DNA from: Bryobacter aggregatus MPL3
GTDB lineage: Bacteria > Acidobacteriota > Terriglobia > Bryobacterales > Bryobacteraceae
Assembly: GCF_000702445.1 (NCBI RefSeq)
Contig: NZ_JNIF01000003.1
Span: forward strand, 248,001-312,000
Reading direction: 5' to 3'
DNA: 64,000 nt
Part shown: in pieces, positions 20,886 through 31,305 of the stretch
Numbering within the stretch: the stretch's first letter is position 1
How the letters are laid out: each line of letters begins with the position of its first letter
Position numbers and translations under genes: made by a program
Notes under the pieces: generated by a model
What the model was told of the DNA's origin: nothing
The model's input: the letters and a program-made list of their open reading frames with translations, nothing else
Databases searched by the model: none

Positions 20886-23204
20886 TCAGCCGCACTTGGC
20901 GAGGAGTTCGCGAATCTTCACCTCTTCACCCTTCGGAGGAAGCTTCGACAGCGCAGTCTGCGCAGCCTTCTTCGCATTCGGCTTGTCACCCTTCTGGTAA
21001 TAAGCCATGGCGAGATGATAATGGAACACCGCGCGATTCGGATCCTTCTTCACGATGTCCGTGAAGACGCTGATGGCCTGGTCAGAAAGATTCTTCTTGA
21101 TATAGATGAGACCAAGCGTATCGGCAACATCGATATTGGAAGGCAGCTTCTGCTTGGCCCGCTCTGCGTAGGTCAAGGCCATGTCGAGTTCCGTGCCCTG
21201 CTCGGCAAGAATCATTGCCAGGTTGTTGAGCGCCAGAACGTTGCCCGGATCGAGCTTGACGATCTGTTCGTAAATCGGCTTCGAGTCCACCGGCTTGCCC
21301 TGGCGATCGTAGATCATGGCCAGCTGGAGCGGCGCAATCGGATCGTTGGGAAGCAGGGTGCCCGCTTGCTTGAAGTACTTCACCGCGTTGGCATCGTCGC
21401 CCATACGCTTATAGACCTCGGCAAGGCGAAGAACGACGGAAGCATCCTTCGGATTGGCGGCCAGAAGTTTTTGGAATTCTGGCAGCGCACGCTCATAGTT
21501 GCCGACACGGACGGCAGTGTTTGCCAGCGCGTTGCGAATGTCGTTGCGCTCCGGAGCTTTGACCAGTTCGGCCTCAATGGTCTTCACCGCGAGATCGCCT
21601 TTGCCCAACTGCAGATAGGTTTCAACGACACCGAGCAACCCGCGCGGATCACTCGGGTTCACCTTCATCATTTTCTCGAAGGTGGTCTGGGCCTGAGCCT
21701 TTTCACCGAGATCGAGTTGCAGGCGCGCCTGCATGTACAGGGCGTCGTTCAGATTCGGGTAGCGGGCAAGGATGACATCAAGATCCTTCTTGGCGCCGGC
21801 CAAATCTTTGCTGCCGTATAGAGCTGTGGCGCGCAAAAGACGGCCGCGGACATCGTTCGGATCATAGGACAGCACCTGGTTGGCAAATTCAATGGCCTTC
21901 CCGAATTCCTGCTTTTGCAGGAAGATCTGCGATAGTGCGATCTTGGCGATCTGGAAGTCAGGACGAATTTTGAGAGCTTCGGTGAGTTGGACCTTTGCCT
22001 GATCCGCGTCGCCCCGGGCCAGAAACGCCTTCGCCAGATTCAAGCGCATCACGTGGTTCTGCGGCGTGCGGGAAACGGCAGACTGCAGATCGGAGACGGC
22101 CGTGTCCACCTGCTCCTTCGAACCGCTCTGGAGCAAGAGGCTGGCGCGCATCGCAGTGGCATCGTTGTCCTTGGGGTCTTCCTTCAGAATCTGTTCGACA
22201 AGACGAACCGCATCGGTCTTCTTGTTCATGAAGACGTAGGTTTCGACAATGCGCTTCTGGTAGTCGTGCTTCTTGGCGGCCTGCTCGGTTGCGCCTTGTT
22301 CAAACTGCTGGAGCGCATGTTCAAAATCACGAATCTTGAAGTAGAAGTCGCCCACCTGCATGCGGGGCTGTTCCAGCAGCTTGTTGGTCTTGCCTTCAGC
22401 GATCACCTGATCGAGAATCTGCTGCATTTTGTCGAACTGCTTGGCAGCATAATAGTGCGCAGCCAATTGCATCCGAACCGCGGGCTGCTTGGGCGACAGG
22501 GCCGCCACTTTCCGCTGCAGTACGGCTTCCGCCTGCGGAATCATGTCCTTCTTGGCGTACTCGGAATAGAGAATGTCGTAGTTGGGGCCGTTTTCCTTGT
22601 CGGCGTCAATTGCCTTGTTGATATAGGTATAGGCCTCGTCCGTACGGCCGTCCTGCAGCAGCACCTGAAACAGGACTGTGGACAATTCCTTCTGATAAGG
22701 CTTGATCTTTTCGGCAGCGAGCATGCTCTCAATGGAGCCCTTTGTGTCGCCATTTGCCAGGCGCAAGAAGCCCTGCAGCCGCAGACCGTCGTAATTCTTA
22801 GGATCGCGATCGAGGAGGCGCTTCGAGATGTCCTCAATTTCCTTGAGAAGATTCTTGGGCTTGGTTTCGCTGCGGGCATACGCGGCGAGATAGATTTCGG
22901 CAAGCTTGGAGGCGGCCTCTGTATTGTTCTTGTCGAGTTCCACGCAGCGCTGTAAGGCACGCATGGCTTCAATCGGCTTACCAGATTTGAGCTCCGCATT
23001 CCCTAAAGCACAATACGCGTCAGCAAAGCGGGCGTCTTTCTGGAGCGCGCGACGATAGAAAATGACGGCCTCACGGTACTTGGCATTCTTGAAATACCGG
23101 TTTCCCGTCTCGAGATATTTTTGGCGCGCAGCTTTAGGATCGTTGTCGCACCCGACAAACGCGAGAGCGATCAGTAGAATCGCTGCAATCTTGGTAGTAT
23201 TCAT
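20886..23204 (-). CDS. TPR-repeat lipoprotein, PEP-CTERM system type (PrsT-like)
   Basis: A 772-residue protein starting at ATG 23204. A lipoprotein signal ends LAFVGC with Cys19. The remainder is a long tetratricopeptide array (for example YLETGNRYFKNAKYREAVIF, ADAYCALGNAELKSGKPIEA, ALNNLAMILAEQGTELDMAL, FHYHLAMAYYQKGDKPNAKK). Length and architecture match the large TPR lipoproteins described with exosortase/PEP-CTERM protein sorting. The upstream extension in the same frame is not protein-like, so I use the lipoprotein start. It is probably co-transcribed with the CPBP protease gene that follows. Confidence 0.82.
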   Translation of the reverse strand: MNTTKIAAILLIALAFVGCDNDPKAARQKYLETGNRYFKNAKYREAVIFYRRALQKDARFADAYCALGNAELKSGKPIEAMRALQRCVELDKNNTEAASKLAEIYLAAYARSETKPKNLLKEIEDISKRLLDRDPKNYDGLRLQGFLRLANGDTKGSIESMLAAEKIKPYQKELSTVLFQVLLQDGRTDEAYTYINKAIDADKENGPNYDILYSEYAKKDMIPQAEAVLQRKVAALSPKQPAVRMQLAAHYYAAKQFDKMQQILDQVIAEGKTNKLLEQPRMQVGDFYFKIRDFEHALQQFEQGATEQAAKKHDYQKRIVETYVFMNKKTDAVRLVEQILKEDPKDNDATAMRASLLLQSGSKEQVDTAVSDLQSAVSRTPQNHVMRLNLAKAFLARGDADQAKVQLTEALKIRPDFQIAKIALSQIFLQKQEFGKAIEFANQVLSYDPNDVRGRLLRATALYGSKDLAGAKKDLDVILARYPNLNDALYMQARLQLDLGEKAQAQTTFEKMMKVNPSDPRGLLGVVETYLQLGKGDLAVKTIEAELVKAPERNDIRNALANTAVRVGNYERALPEFQKLLAANPKDASVVLRLAEVYKRMGDDANAVKYFKQAGTLLPNDPIAPLQLAMIYDRQGKPVDSKPIYEQIVKLDPGNVLALNNLAMILAEQGTELDMALTYAERAKQKLPSNIDVADTLGLIYIKKNLSDQAISVFTDIVKKDPNRAVFHYHLAMAYYQKGDKPNAKKAAQTALSKLPPKGEEVKIRELLAKCG

Positions 23205-23351
23205 CACGGTCTGGACCTGTTTGGGCTCCATAACATCATAGCGTGCCCTACAAGCACCTTCATCCTCTGAATTCGCTCGTCCGGCCCCAGGAGTTTGTAA
23301 GAATTGCCCGCTTCCCATCGTCCAGCAGATGGAAGGATTGAAACTCCCCAA
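23205..23351. other. divergent intergenic region between the TPR lipoprotein and the sigma-factor gene
   Basis: This is 147 bp separating genes that read outward in both directions, so it must carry two promoters. I see no convincing -35/-10 pair or dyad. Confidence 0.4.
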
Positions 23352-23888
23352 ATGATAGATCTGGCGCTTCTCGAAAATCGGATGGATGATACCCCTATGG
23401 TCCATCCTGAGTTTGAACGTGTGTATCGCGAATCAAGCGAAGCCGTCTATCGGTCGGCTTTTCGCATCTTAGGCAACGCTCAGGATTCCGAAGACGTGCT
23501 TCAAACTGTATTTCTGCGTTTCTTACGACGAGACAGCACACTCGGATCTGTCGACAAACCGGAGCCTTATCTGAAGCGGGCAGCGGTCAATGCGGCCCTC
23601 GATCTGATTCGGGCCCGGCGCGAGAAGCTCACCCCGATTGCCGACTTGAGCCAGGAACCGTCCATACGGGCCCAGCAGGAGCTGCACCAGCGCCTCCGGG
23701 ATGCACTGGCCCGGCTTGACCCGAAGTGGGCCGAGATTTTCGTCCTTCGCCACATTGAGGGATATGGAAATAAGGAAATCGCCAGCCTCCTCCATATGTC
23801 GCAAACACTCGTTGCCGTGACCCTCTTTCGCGCACGGCAAAAATTGCAAACCGAAATCAGGCTCGAATCCGGCTCTCTCGCACTGTAG
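23352..23888 (+). CDS. RNA polymerase sigma factor, ECF type
   Basis: A sigma-70-family protein of 178 residues from ATG 23352. Region 2 is VYRESSEAVYRSAFRILGN with QDSEDVLQTVFLRFLRR (the core-binding and -10 recognition helices). Region 4 is EIFVLRHIEGYGNKEIASLL with MSQTLVAVTLFRARQKLQ. There is no region 3, as expected for ECF factors. An internal ATG at 23382 is also a possible start. The adjacent FecR protein, 26 bp downstream, probably is its membrane-bound partner. Confidence 0.85.
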   Translation: MIDLALLENRMDDTPMVHPEFERVYRESSEAVYRSAFRILGNAQDSEDVLQTVFLRFLRRDSTLGSVDKPEPYLKRAAVNAALDLIRARREKLTPIADLSQEPSIRAQQELHQRLRDALARLDPKWAEIFVLRHIEGYGNKEIASLLHMSQTLVAVTLFRARQKLQTEIRLESGSLAL

Positions 23889-23914
23889 TCACCCCATCAG
23901 AACAGGAAATCGCA

Positions 23915-26503
23915 ATGGACCCCAAAAACAATAACAGGAAGCTCGAAGACGCGATTCACGCGATGAAGAATACGGCGCCTACCCCAGAGGAGCTGAACCA
24001 GGCGAAAAACCGGGTCTTCTCGGCACTCCGGGAGGAGACACCCGTGCCCATCCCGGACCGGCTGCGCTCGGGAGACGACTTCAGCGCGTTGCTCGCACCT
24101 TATCTCCGCAATGAACTCAGTGAGGCACAGCGGATGCTAGTGGAGGATCGGCTCAATTCCGATGCCGCCTATCGCCGCCAGCTCGATCGGATGCGGGGCA
24201 ATGTACGCGAGATGATTCCGGCGCACCGCCAGCCTTCCACGGCACGATCGTTCCTGCCTTGGGCAGTGGCGGCGGGAGTGTTGTTCGCTGTTGGCTATCT
24301 GGCGATCGATTCCGTCGACCGGCTGCTCGCCCCGAGCGGTGCACGCGCGGAGATCGCCAGTGTGAGCGGCGAGATCTTCCGGGTTTCGGCCGCTGGCCTC
24401 GAACCAGTGAAAGCTGGTACGCCGATGGCAGAGAATGAGCCCATCCGGACAGCAAAGGGATCTTCTGCCGTGGTTCGCCTTCCCGACGGCTCGCTGATTG
24501 AAATGAACGAGCGCTCGGAACTCAGCATCTCTGCAGCATACAGCGGCTCCACGATTCGTCTCGATCGCGGCAATATTGTGGTCCAGGCCGCCAAACAGAA
24601 GCGTGGCGCCCTGAAGGTGGCGACGCGGGAAAGCACGGTTTCGGTCAAAGGCACCATCTTCTCGGTGGCTGCAGGTTTACGTGGCACCCAGGTAGCGGTG
24701 GTGGAAGGCCGTGTCATTGTCGAACAGGCCGGTACAACGGAGAGCCTCCTTCCCGGTCAGTCCACGGGTTCAGAAGCGGCTCTCAAGCGCACCACGGTAC
24801 CGGAACAAATTGCCTGGTCCAAGGATGCAACTCGTTATCTGACCATGCTGAATGAGGTCGCAAAGATCACGAAACAAATCAAAGCGCTTCCCCTCCCTGC
24901 CCTGCGCATGAACTCGAAGCTGCTTCCGCTGCTTCCGGCGGATACGGTTGTCTATGTGGCCATCCCGAATCTCACCGGCACGGTTGCCGATGCCACCAAG
25001 ATCTTCGAAGATCGCCTCAACCAGAGCCCGGTGCTCAAGGAATGGTGGGACACCAAGCAAGTAAGTGACATACGGGAACTTGCCGAGAAACTACGCAGTG
25101 CCGGGGCCCAGATCGGGGATGAGATCGTCGTTGCTGCCACCATGGACGGAAAACACGGCCCAGGCCATCCCGTATTGATCGCCGAAGTCAAAGGAGCCGG
25201 TGGGCGCACCGCGCTCGAAACGCAGATCAAGGAATTCACCAAATCGGAAAAAGCACTCGAAGGAGTTTATCTCTCGGATCGCTATCTGATCGCCGGTTCG
25301 CCAGAGCTCCTGCCGCGCATCCGCCAGTCGGCAGAAGCAGCAACAGCCACAAGCTTTGCCGCAACACCACTCGCCGCCACGATCCAGAAGTCTTATGACA
25401 AGGGTGCAGGCTGGATTCTTGCGGTTGATATGGAACAAATTTTTGCGCAATCCGTTTCGAAGAATGACGTGCAGAATCGCGACGCAACCTTAATCACCGG
25501 AATCAATGGAATCCGTCATCTGCTCGTTGAACACCGCGACAACATTGGCCGCGGAGGACAGAGCGATACGCGTGCTTCGCTCAACTTCTCTGCCCCGAGA
25601 ACGGGTGTCATGAGCTGGCTGGCAGCCCCTGCCCCCATGCCATCGCTCGATTACATCTCACCCGACGCTACATTTGCGATCAGCATCGTGACCAAGAATG
25701 CGCGCCAGATGGCTGAAGAGTTTTTCAGCAGCACCTCCCAAACAGGAGCCAAGATCAGTGAAGTGGAGAAACAGATCGGGATCAATGTGATCGAAGACCT
25801 GGCCGGGCCTCTGGGCGGTGAAATCACGATGGCGCTCGATGGCCCGCTCCTCCCTGTTCCGACTTATGTGTTTGCCGTGGAGGTTTATGATCCCTCCAGG
25901 CTCAGCGCAACCCTGGCCAAGCTCGCCAAAGCAGCCACAGAAAAGAGCAACGGAAGCTACACCATCAGTCTCATTGAGGAAACAGTAGAGGGCCGCAACT
26001 GGTATCGACTCAAGGTATCTGGGGTTCCCGCAGAACTGCACTTCAGCTATGCCAATGGCTATCTGATTGGAGCGCCGAATCGTGAAGCAATTACGAAGGC
26101 GTTGCAGAACCGGCAGACCTTACTGAGCCTGCCGCGCAGCCAGCGCTTCCGGGAATTGCTGCCTGTGGATTCCCAGGTGAATGCGTCCGGCATCTTCTAC
26201 TTCGACCTCGGCTCCAAGCTCCAGGGACTGGGCGATACGTTGAAGAACACCGTAGACTTGACCGACAGCCAGAAGCAGGCAGTGGGTCAATTGACGGGAA
26301 ACCAGGCCCCCGTGCTAATCTGCGCCTACGCTGGAACAGAGAACATCACAGTGGCGTCTTCGAGTGGCTTCTTCGGGTTTGGTCTCGATACGTTGCTTTC
26401 TGCGGGCCGTGGCGCCCCTATCTTGCCGCAATTGCTGTCAAGTGCAATGGGCCGCACCGCGCCGGTGATGAAACTCCAGGAGAGAAAAACAAAGACTCAA
26501 TGA
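23915..26503 (+). CDS. FecR-domain membrane protein with C-terminal DUF3352-like region
   Basis: An 862-residue protein. Residues about 1-105 are soluble, with an anti-sigma-like helical segment ([20 protein letters not shown]) but no zinc motif. A transmembrane helix lies at about 112-135 ([19 protein letters not shown]). A FecR domain follows (about 150-275: [52 protein letters not shown]). The C-terminal 550 residues resemble DUF3352 proteins ([32 protein letters not shown]). Such an arrangement suggests a surface sensor controlling the upstream sigma factor. The stop overlaps the next ATPase gene by 4 bp. Confidence 0.78.
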   Translation: MDPKNNNRKLEDAIHAMKNTAPTPEELNQAKNRVFSALREETPVPIPDRLRSGDDFSALLAPYLRNELSEAQRMLVEDRLNSDAAYRRQLDRMRGNVREMIPAHRQPSTARSFLPWAVAAGVLFAVGYLAIDSVDRLLAPSGARAEIASVSGEIFRVSAAGLEPVKAGTPMAENEPIRTAKGSSAVVRLPDGSLIEMNERSELSISAAYSGSTIRLDRGNIVVQAAKQKRGALKVATRESTVSVKGTIFSVAAGLRGTQVAVVEGRVIVEQAGTTESLLPGQSTGSEAALKRTTVPEQIAWSKDATRYLTMLNEVAKITKQIKALPLPALRMNSKLLPLLPADTVVYVAIPNLTGTVADATKIFEDRLNQSPVLKEWWDTKQVSDIRELAEKLRSAGAQIGDEIVVAATMDGKHGPGHPVLIAEVKGAGGRTALETQIKEFTKSEKALEGVYLSDRYLIAGSPELLPRIRQSAEAATATSFAATPLAATIQKSYDKGAGWILAVDMEQIFAQSVSKNDVQNRDATLITGINGIRHLLVEHRDNIGRGGQSDTRASLNFSAPRTGVMSWLAAPAPMPSLDYISPDATFAISIVTKNARQMAEEFFSSTSQTGAKISEVEKQIGINVIEDLAGPLGGEITMALDGPLLPVPTYVFAVEVYDPSRLSATLAKLAKAATEKSNGSYTISLIEETVEGRNWYRLKVSGVPAELHFSYANGYLIGAPNREAITKALQNRQTLLSLPRSQRFRELLPVDSQVNASGIFYFDLGSKLQGLGDTLKNTVDLTDSQKQAVGQLTGNQAPVLICAYAGTENITVASSSGFFGFGLDTLLSAGRGAPILPQLLSSAMGRTAPVMKLQERKTKTQ

Positions 26504-27426
26504 GCACTTCTCCGAGTACAGTCATACAACTGGACAATCTATCTGTAAATCTCGGCGGCCGATTGATTCTCAATCAATTGACCGTCGAGCTCAAAGGCAG
26601 AACCATTGGATTGCTGGGGCCGAATGGCGCCGGCAAATCGACACTCATCAATACTTTGCTCGGCTTCTACGCGCCGTCCTCCGGGACGGCGCGTATCTTT
26701 GGGCATGAAGTCCGCGCGGAGACTCGCCTGGTGCGCTCTCTGATCGGGTACATGCCGGAGAACGATTCCTTCATTGCCGATATGAACGCGGTCACCTTCA
26801 TTCGCATGATGGCCGAGCTGTCCGGATTGCCCTCGGAAGCCGCGCTTGAGCGGGCACATGAATGTCTGTTCTATGTCGGCCTGGGGGAAGCGCGCTACCG
26901 CAAGCTGGGCACTTACTCGCTGGGTATGAAGCAGTTGGCAAAGCTGGCGCAGGCCATTGTGCACGGGCCGAAACTCGTGATTCTCGATGAGCCCACCAAT
27001 GGCCTCGATCCGCCCGCCCGGCGGCGGATGCTGAAGATGATTCGCGAGATGCGCGACAACGCCGGCATGCGCATTGTCCTGTGTTCGCATCTGCTGCGAG
27101 ACGTGGAGGACACCTGCGAAGAAGTCATCATTCTCAAAGGCGGCTCGATCGTTCATTATGCGGACCTCGAAGAGGAACGCCGGGCGAACAAGCGCTTTGT
27201 CGAATTGGAAACCGTGGGCGATGACGAAGGATTTGCCACCGCGATGGAACAACTGGGAGCCACCTGCGCCATGGCGGGCAAGGGCCGCTGGAAGATGGTG
27301 CTGCCGCCGGAGTTCAACTTTCGCGAGTTGTATCAAGTTGCGGCCGACAAAGATCTCGAACTCCGCCGCCTCAACTATCGTAAAGACACTTTGGAAGACA
27401 TCTTCTTGAAGGCTATGGCCCAATAA
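26500..27426 (+). CDS. ABC transporter ATP-binding protein
   Basis: A 308-residue ATPase of the ABC-2 exporter group. Walker A is GPNGAGKST, the signature is [19 protein letters not shown], Walker B is [12 protein letters not shown] and the switch His is in [12 protein letters not shown]. The signature reads SLGMKQ rather than the consensus SGGQ. The last 100 residues are a variable accessory domain. The start overlaps the FecR gene and its stop overlaps the permease start, so the five genes from sigma to the second permease form one tightly packed operon. Confidence 0.88.
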   Translation: MSTSPSTVIQLDNLSVNLGGRLILNQLTVELKGRTIGLLGPNGAGKSTLINTLLGFYAPSSGTARIFGHEVRAETRLVRSLIGYMPENDSFIADMNAVTFIRMMAELSGLPSEAALERAHECLFYVGLGEARYRKLGTYSLGMKQLAKLAQAIVHGPKLVILDEPTNGLDPPARRRMLKMIREMRDNAGMRIVLCSHLLRDVEDTCEEVIILKGGSIVHYADLEEERRANKRFVELETVGDDEGFATAMEQLGATCAMAGKGRWKMVLPPEFNFRELYQVAADKDLELRRLNYRKDTLEDIFLKAMAQ

Positions 27427-28286
27427 TGGCGGTCTACAAACGAAGTTACAACACTTACGAAGGAAGCTTGACCCCAGCGAGAACCCGCTTTCTCGTGTTG
27501 CCGCGCTTCTCTTATGAGCGCATCTTCAAGGGGCGATTTCTCACCGGATTCCTGGTGGCCTGCCTCTTCTTCCCACTCGGCTGCATTGCGTACATCTACC
27601 TGATCAACAACCTCACGGTCTTCCAGAGTATGGGGCTGCCCACACCGAGTTTCTTGCAGATCGACAGCAAATTCTTTCTGGTTTTTATGAACTTCCAGGG
27701 CGCGCTTGCTTATATTCTCACCGCGCTCATCGGGCCGAATCTGATCGCGCCGGACTTGGCGAACAACGCCTTGCCCACTTACTTCTCACGGCCCTTCTCG
27801 CGAACCGAATATGTTGTGGGCAAGGTCTCCGTGCTCTTCATCCTGCTGTCCATCATCACCTGGATCCCTGGAGTCCTCCTCTTTGGATTGCAAGTGTCAC
27901 AGGCCGGCATGGACTGGGGCTCCCACAACTGGTTCATTCTTCGCGCCATCCTGCTCGGCCATATCACCTGGATCCTACTGCTTTCATTCCTGTCCGTCGC
28001 GATGTCGGCCTGGGTGAAGTGGAAGGTGGTGGCTGGCGCGCTGATCCTGGGAATCTTCGGCATCGGCGCAGGGCTCGCCCAGATCATCAATGTGATCCTG
28101 AGAACCGACTATGGATCGATGATCGATATCTCTCGCATCATGTACACGATCTGGTCCAGCCAGCTCGGCGTAGAAGCGAACACCGGCCTCGAACCGTTTG
28201 AAGCTTGGGTGGGTTACATCGCAGTCTGCATCATTTGCTTATTGATGGTCGAGCGTAAAATCCGGCCCAAGGAGATCGTGCGTTAA
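27426..28286 (+). CDS. ABC-2-type permease
   Basis: A 286-residue membrane protein with about six transmembrane segments and cytoplasmic N-terminus ([20 protein letters not shown]). The sequence pattern [20 protein letters not shown] with [14 protein letters not shown] is typical of ABC-2 permeases. It overlaps the upstream ATPase gene by one base and the next ATPase by one base. The substrate is not identifiable. Confidence 0.82.
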   Translation: MAVYKRSYNTYEGSLTPARTRFLVLPRFSYERIFKGRFLTGFLVACLFFPLGCIAYIYLINNLTVFQSMGLPTPSFLQIDSKFFLVFMNFQGALAYILTALIGPNLIAPDLANNALPTYFSRPFSRTEYVVGKVSVLFILLSIITWIPGVLLFGLQVSQAGMDWGSHNWFILRAILLGHITWILLLSFLSVAMSAWVKWKVVAGALILGIFGIGAGLAQIINVILRTDYGSMIDISRIMYTIWSSQLGVEANTGLEPFEAWVGYIAVCIICLLMVERKIRPKEIVR

Positions 28287-29227
28287 TGGCCGATACTCAA
28301 ACAATTGTTTTTGAGGATGTCTCCCGCTTCTATGGAGAAGTGCTGGGCGTCAATCGAGTGAATCTGACAATTCCGCCCGGCATTACCAGTCTGGTGGGCC
28401 CGAACGGCAGCGGGAAGACAACGCTCATGAATATGATGACCGGCCTGGTCCGTCCCTCGAAAGGCCGCATCACCGTATGCGGGCTTGCGCCGGACCAACC
28501 GGAAAAGCTGTTTCGCATCCTGGGCTATTGCACGCAGTTCGATTCTTTTCCGCGAGGCTATACAGGCTTTCAATTTGTCAACGCTTCCCTGCTCCTGCAA
28601 GGGATGCCGGCCGCCGAAGCGGAAGCGAAAGCCTGGAAGGCCATCGAGAAGGTGAATCTGGTGGATGCCGCGCCGCGTAAGGTTGCTGCTTATTCAAAGG
28701 GCATGCGGCAGCGCATCCGGCTGGCACAATCGATCGCTCACGATCCCCAAGTGCTCATTCTCGATGAGCCGCTCAATGGGCTCGACCCGCTGGTGCGTTC
28801 AGAGACGATCGCGCTATTCCGTGAGCAGGCAGAACGCGGGGCGCATGTCATCGTCTCCAGCCACGTCCTGCACGAAGTGGATATGATCTCCGATCAGGTC
28901 ATCCTGCTCGCCAATGGCTATGTCGTCGCCGAAGGTGCCATCCGCGGCGTTCGGGAAGAAATTAGCGACCGCCCCCACCAGATCATCATTCGCTGCGACA
29001 AGCCCTCGTTCCTGGCGAGCAAGCTCTTTGAGCAGGATTATATTGTCGAAGTGCGCATCCATCAGGATCGCCAGGGGCTCCTCGTCAAGACCACCGATGC
29101 CGCACGCTTTCATAAGCTGCTCAACCATCTGGTGCTGGGTGGGATCCACGTTGAAACCATCGCGCCCGCTGACGATGACGTGAACTCACTGTATGAGTAT
29201 CTGATCGGCGATGAAGGAGGCCACTAA
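28286..29227 (+). CDS. ABC transporter ATP-binding protein
   Basis: A 313-residue ATPase, the second in the operon. Walker A is GPNGSGKTT, the signature region is [20 protein letters not shown], Walker B is [14 protein letters not shown] and the switch His is in [12 protein letters not shown]. The signature Ser-Lys-Gly-Met replaces the usual SGGQ, a change seen in many ABC-2 exporters. The C-terminal part (about 220-313) is an accessory domain with similarity to the first ATPase's tail. It pairs with the permease that overlaps it by one base. Confidence 0.88.
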   Translation: MADTQTIVFEDVSRFYGEVLGVNRVNLTIPPGITSLVGPNGSGKTTLMNMMTGLVRPSKGRITVCGLAPDQPEKLFRILGYCTQFDSFPRGYTGFQFVNASLLLQGMPAAEAEAKAWKAIEKVNLVDAAPRKVAAYSKGMRQRIRLAQSIAHDPQVLILDEPLNGLDPLVRSETIALFREQAERGAHVIVSSHVLHEVDMISDQVILLANGYVVAEGAIRGVREEISDRPHQIIIRCDKPSFLASKLFEQDYIVEVRIHQDRQGLLVKTTDAARFHKLLNHLVLGGIHVETIAPADDDVNSLYEYLIGDEGGH

Positions 29228-30294
29228 TGGATTACGCACTCTGGCGCCGCCAGATCTTCGCCATCGTGCAACTGGAGTGGAAGAAGACCCTCTTCTCCCG
29301 CCGTGGCATTTGGGTCTATGCGCTTGCTTTCTTGCCCGCTCTGTTGTTCGGCATCAATGCATATCGCGTGAAGTTGGTCCGGGCCGAACAGGAGCGGGTG
29401 CAAATTGCAGTCCCCAATGCCGGCGCGGCCAGTGCACGGATCGCAATGGGAATGAAAACGCAAGCGGTGGCCGATCTCTTGAGAGATGCGGAGGTAACGT
29501 ATAGCCGATTCAGCAGAGGCCGCCGCCTCGAAATCATCCGCTACAGCGATGGCGCCAACTCCTACGACCTCATCTTCCGCGAAGGGGAACTCAGCAATAA
29601 ACGGCGCCGCAATCAGGGGCTACTGAGTGATGACATTCTCGCCTTTGCCGGGGTCTATCAATACTTCTTTCTGCGCCTGGCCATCTTCTTCGGCTGCGTT
29701 GGTATCTTCATGAATCTCTTTCGCGGTGAGATGCTGGACCAGAGCCTCCACTACTATCTGCTCGCTCCGGTGCGCCGCGAAGTGCTGATGGTGGGGAAGT
29801 ATCTGGCAGGCCTTCTGGCCACCGCGCTGATCTTCGTCAGTAGTACAGCCTTGCAGCTCTATCTGATGCTGAGCGCGCATTCCTCAAAGGAGATGAGCGA
29901 CTATCTGGCGAACGGCGGCTCGGCACACATCCTGCAATACATGGGCGTCACCGCCTTAGGTTGTGTCGGCTATGGCAGCATCTTCCTTGCCGCCGGACTC
30001 GTGATGAAGAACCCGATGATCGCCGCTGCCACGATTCTATTCTGGGAGAGCATCAACTGGTTTCTTCCAGCGATGCTCAAGAAGTTCAGCGTCATCTTTT
30101 ATCTGCAGTCACTGTGTCCCATTGTTGCGCCGTTGAACAGCGACATCCCCGATGCCTTAAAGATCCTGGTGTCGACGGCAGCGCCCACCCCGGGCCCACT
30201 TGCGGTGGCAGGACTCTTTGCTGTCTCCATCGCCGTACTTGGCATTGCGTCGATCTACGCCCGGAAAATCGAGATCAACTACGGCGCAGACTAG
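29227..30294 (+). CDS. ABC-2-type permease
   Basis: A 355-residue membrane protein. One transmembrane helix lies near the N-terminus (WVYALAFLPALLFGINAY), followed by an extracytoplasmic stretch of about 100 residues, then five or six helices (FFLRLAIFFGCVGIFMNLF, LAGLLATALIFVSSTALQL). The pattern FRGEMLDQSLHYYLLAPVRR is a typical ABC-2 permease coupling segment. It ends the sigma-FecR-ABC operon. The next gene on the other strand ends within a shared hairpin at 30332-30370. Confidence 0.82.
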   Translation: MDYALWRRQIFAIVQLEWKKTLFSRRGIWVYALAFLPALLFGINAYRVKLVRAEQERVQIAVPNAGAASARIAMGMKTQAVADLLRDAEVTYSRFSRGRRLEIIRYSDGANSYDLIFREGELSNKRRRNQGLLSDDILAFAGVYQYFFLRLAIFFGCVGIFMNLFRGEMLDQSLHYYLLAPVRREVLMVGKYLAGLLATALIFVSSTALQLYLMLSAHSSKEMSDYLANGGSAHILQYMGVTALGCVGYGSIFLAAGLVMKNPMIAAATILFWESINWFLPAMLKKFSVIFYLQSLCPIVAPLNSDIPDALKILVSTAAPTPGPLAVAGLFAVSIAVLGIASIYARKIEINYGAD

Positions 30295-30331
30295 AACACA
30301 AGAACCCAGCTTGCCATCGACGATTCCAGCC

Positions 30332-30370
30332 AGGAACACGCCGAACTCTACTTGAGTTCGGCGTGTTCCT
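30332..30370. terminator. 17-bp perfect hairpin between convergent genes
   Basis: The arms AGGAACACGCCGAACTC (30332-30348) and GAGTTCGGCGTGTTCCT (30354-30370) are a perfect 17-bp inverted repeat around TACTT. It lies between the ABC permease (plus) and the LysR gene (minus), and the LysR stop codon falls in its loop. No T-run follows on either side, so it is a bidirectional hairpin of uncertain terminator strength; it may instead stabilise both 3' ends. Confidence 0.6.
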
Positions 30371-31247
30371 GCAACAGGTCCAGAAACGCCTTCACGGCGC
30401 GGCTCATCTTGGAGTTGCGCCGGTGGATGATGCCTAAAGGCCGAATGAGGCTGGGACTCAGCTCCGCCGCCTTCACGCGGCCTTCATCGAGTTCTTTCTC
30501 AATCATTGCGCGCGGCACAATGCTCACCCCGCTTCCGAGTTCCACCGCTTCCTTCACCATCTGCATGTTGTCGAAATTCATCACGACATCGACTTCTGCA
30601 CCATTCTCTTTGAGATAAGTATCGATGTCCTTGCGAATGGGAAGGTCCCGGTCAAAGGCAACGAAGGCCATGGCATCGAGCCGGGCAGGAGTGACACGTT
30701 TCATGTTCGCCAGGACATGACCGTTCGACATGGCCAGGACCATTTGCTCGTTGCGCCAGGGCAGCGCTTTCACTTCCCGATTGGACAGAGGATAACTCAC
30801 CAGTCCGATGTCGGCACGCTCCTCGCGCACCGCCTCATAAACTTTTTCCGGACGCAGGTACTCCACCCGCAATTGGGAGTCCTTGTAGCGCTCGCGGAAT
30901 TCCTGTTCCAGGCGATTCATCTTCGACAGGCCAACCGAGTAGATCGAAGCCACCCGCACTTCCCCGCTCGTCGATCGCTTCAACTCGTCAATCTCGGCCT
31001 CAAACTCCACCTTGCGCCGTAGCACTTCGCGGCAGAATTCCAGGTACGCCTGCCCGGCCGGGGTCACCCGGATGGGACGGGTGCTTCGATCGAGCAAGAC
31101 GATGCCAAAAACCCGTTCCAGCTCCTGCAGGTGTTGGCTGGCCGCACTTTGGCTGACCTTATTCAGTTGCGCTCCGCGACTCACGCTCCGACTGTGAGCG
31201 ATATCACGGAACAGCCGCATATGTTCCAATTGCACGACAGGAAGCAT
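30348..31247 (-). CDS. LysR-family transcriptional regulator
   Basis: A 299-residue LysR regulator. The N-terminal helix-turn-helix is visible (LFRDIAHSRSVSRGAQLNKV, QSAASQHLQELERVFGI), then the effector-binding domain (about residues 95-295: RVASIYSVGLSKMNRLEQEF, DIGLVSYPLSNREVKALPWR, SGVSIVPRAMIEKEL). It is divergent from gltB with 93 bp between the starts. The intergenic dyad suggests it regulates glutamate synthase, as GltC does in Bacillus, although sequence alone does not show it is a GltC orthologue. It may equally control only its own gene. Confidence 0.88.
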   Translation of the reverse strand: MLPVVQLEHMRLFRDIAHSRSVSRGAQLNKVSQSAASQHLQELERVFGIVLLDRSTRPIRVTPAGQAYLEFCREVLRRKVEFEAEIDELKRSTSGEVRVASIYSVGLSKMNRLEQEFRERYKDSQLRVEYLRPEKVYEAVREERADIGLVSYPLSNREVKALPWRNEQMVLAMSNGHVLANMKRVTPARLDAMAFVAFDRDLPIRKDIDTYLKENGAEVDVVMNFDNMQMVKEAVELGSGVSIVPRAMIEKELDEGRVKAAELSPSLIRPLGIIHRRNSKMSRAVKAFLDLLQEHAELK

Positions 31248-31255
31248 ATCATAAC

Positions 31256-31305
31256 CTGGCCTAATAACACAACAATCAAAATTTCACATTGCCTTATGAG
31301 GCCAG
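31256..31305. promoter_or_regulatory. interrupted 12-bp dyad upstream of gltB, candidate LysR site
   Basis: CTGGCCTAATAA at 31256-31267 and TTATGAGGCCAG at 31294-31305 are inverted copies that match at 11 of 12 positions, separated by 26 bp. The right arm overlaps the last base of the gltB -35 element and extends into the spacer. The position between the divergent LysR and gltB genes fits a regulator-binding region. Confidence 0.6.
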
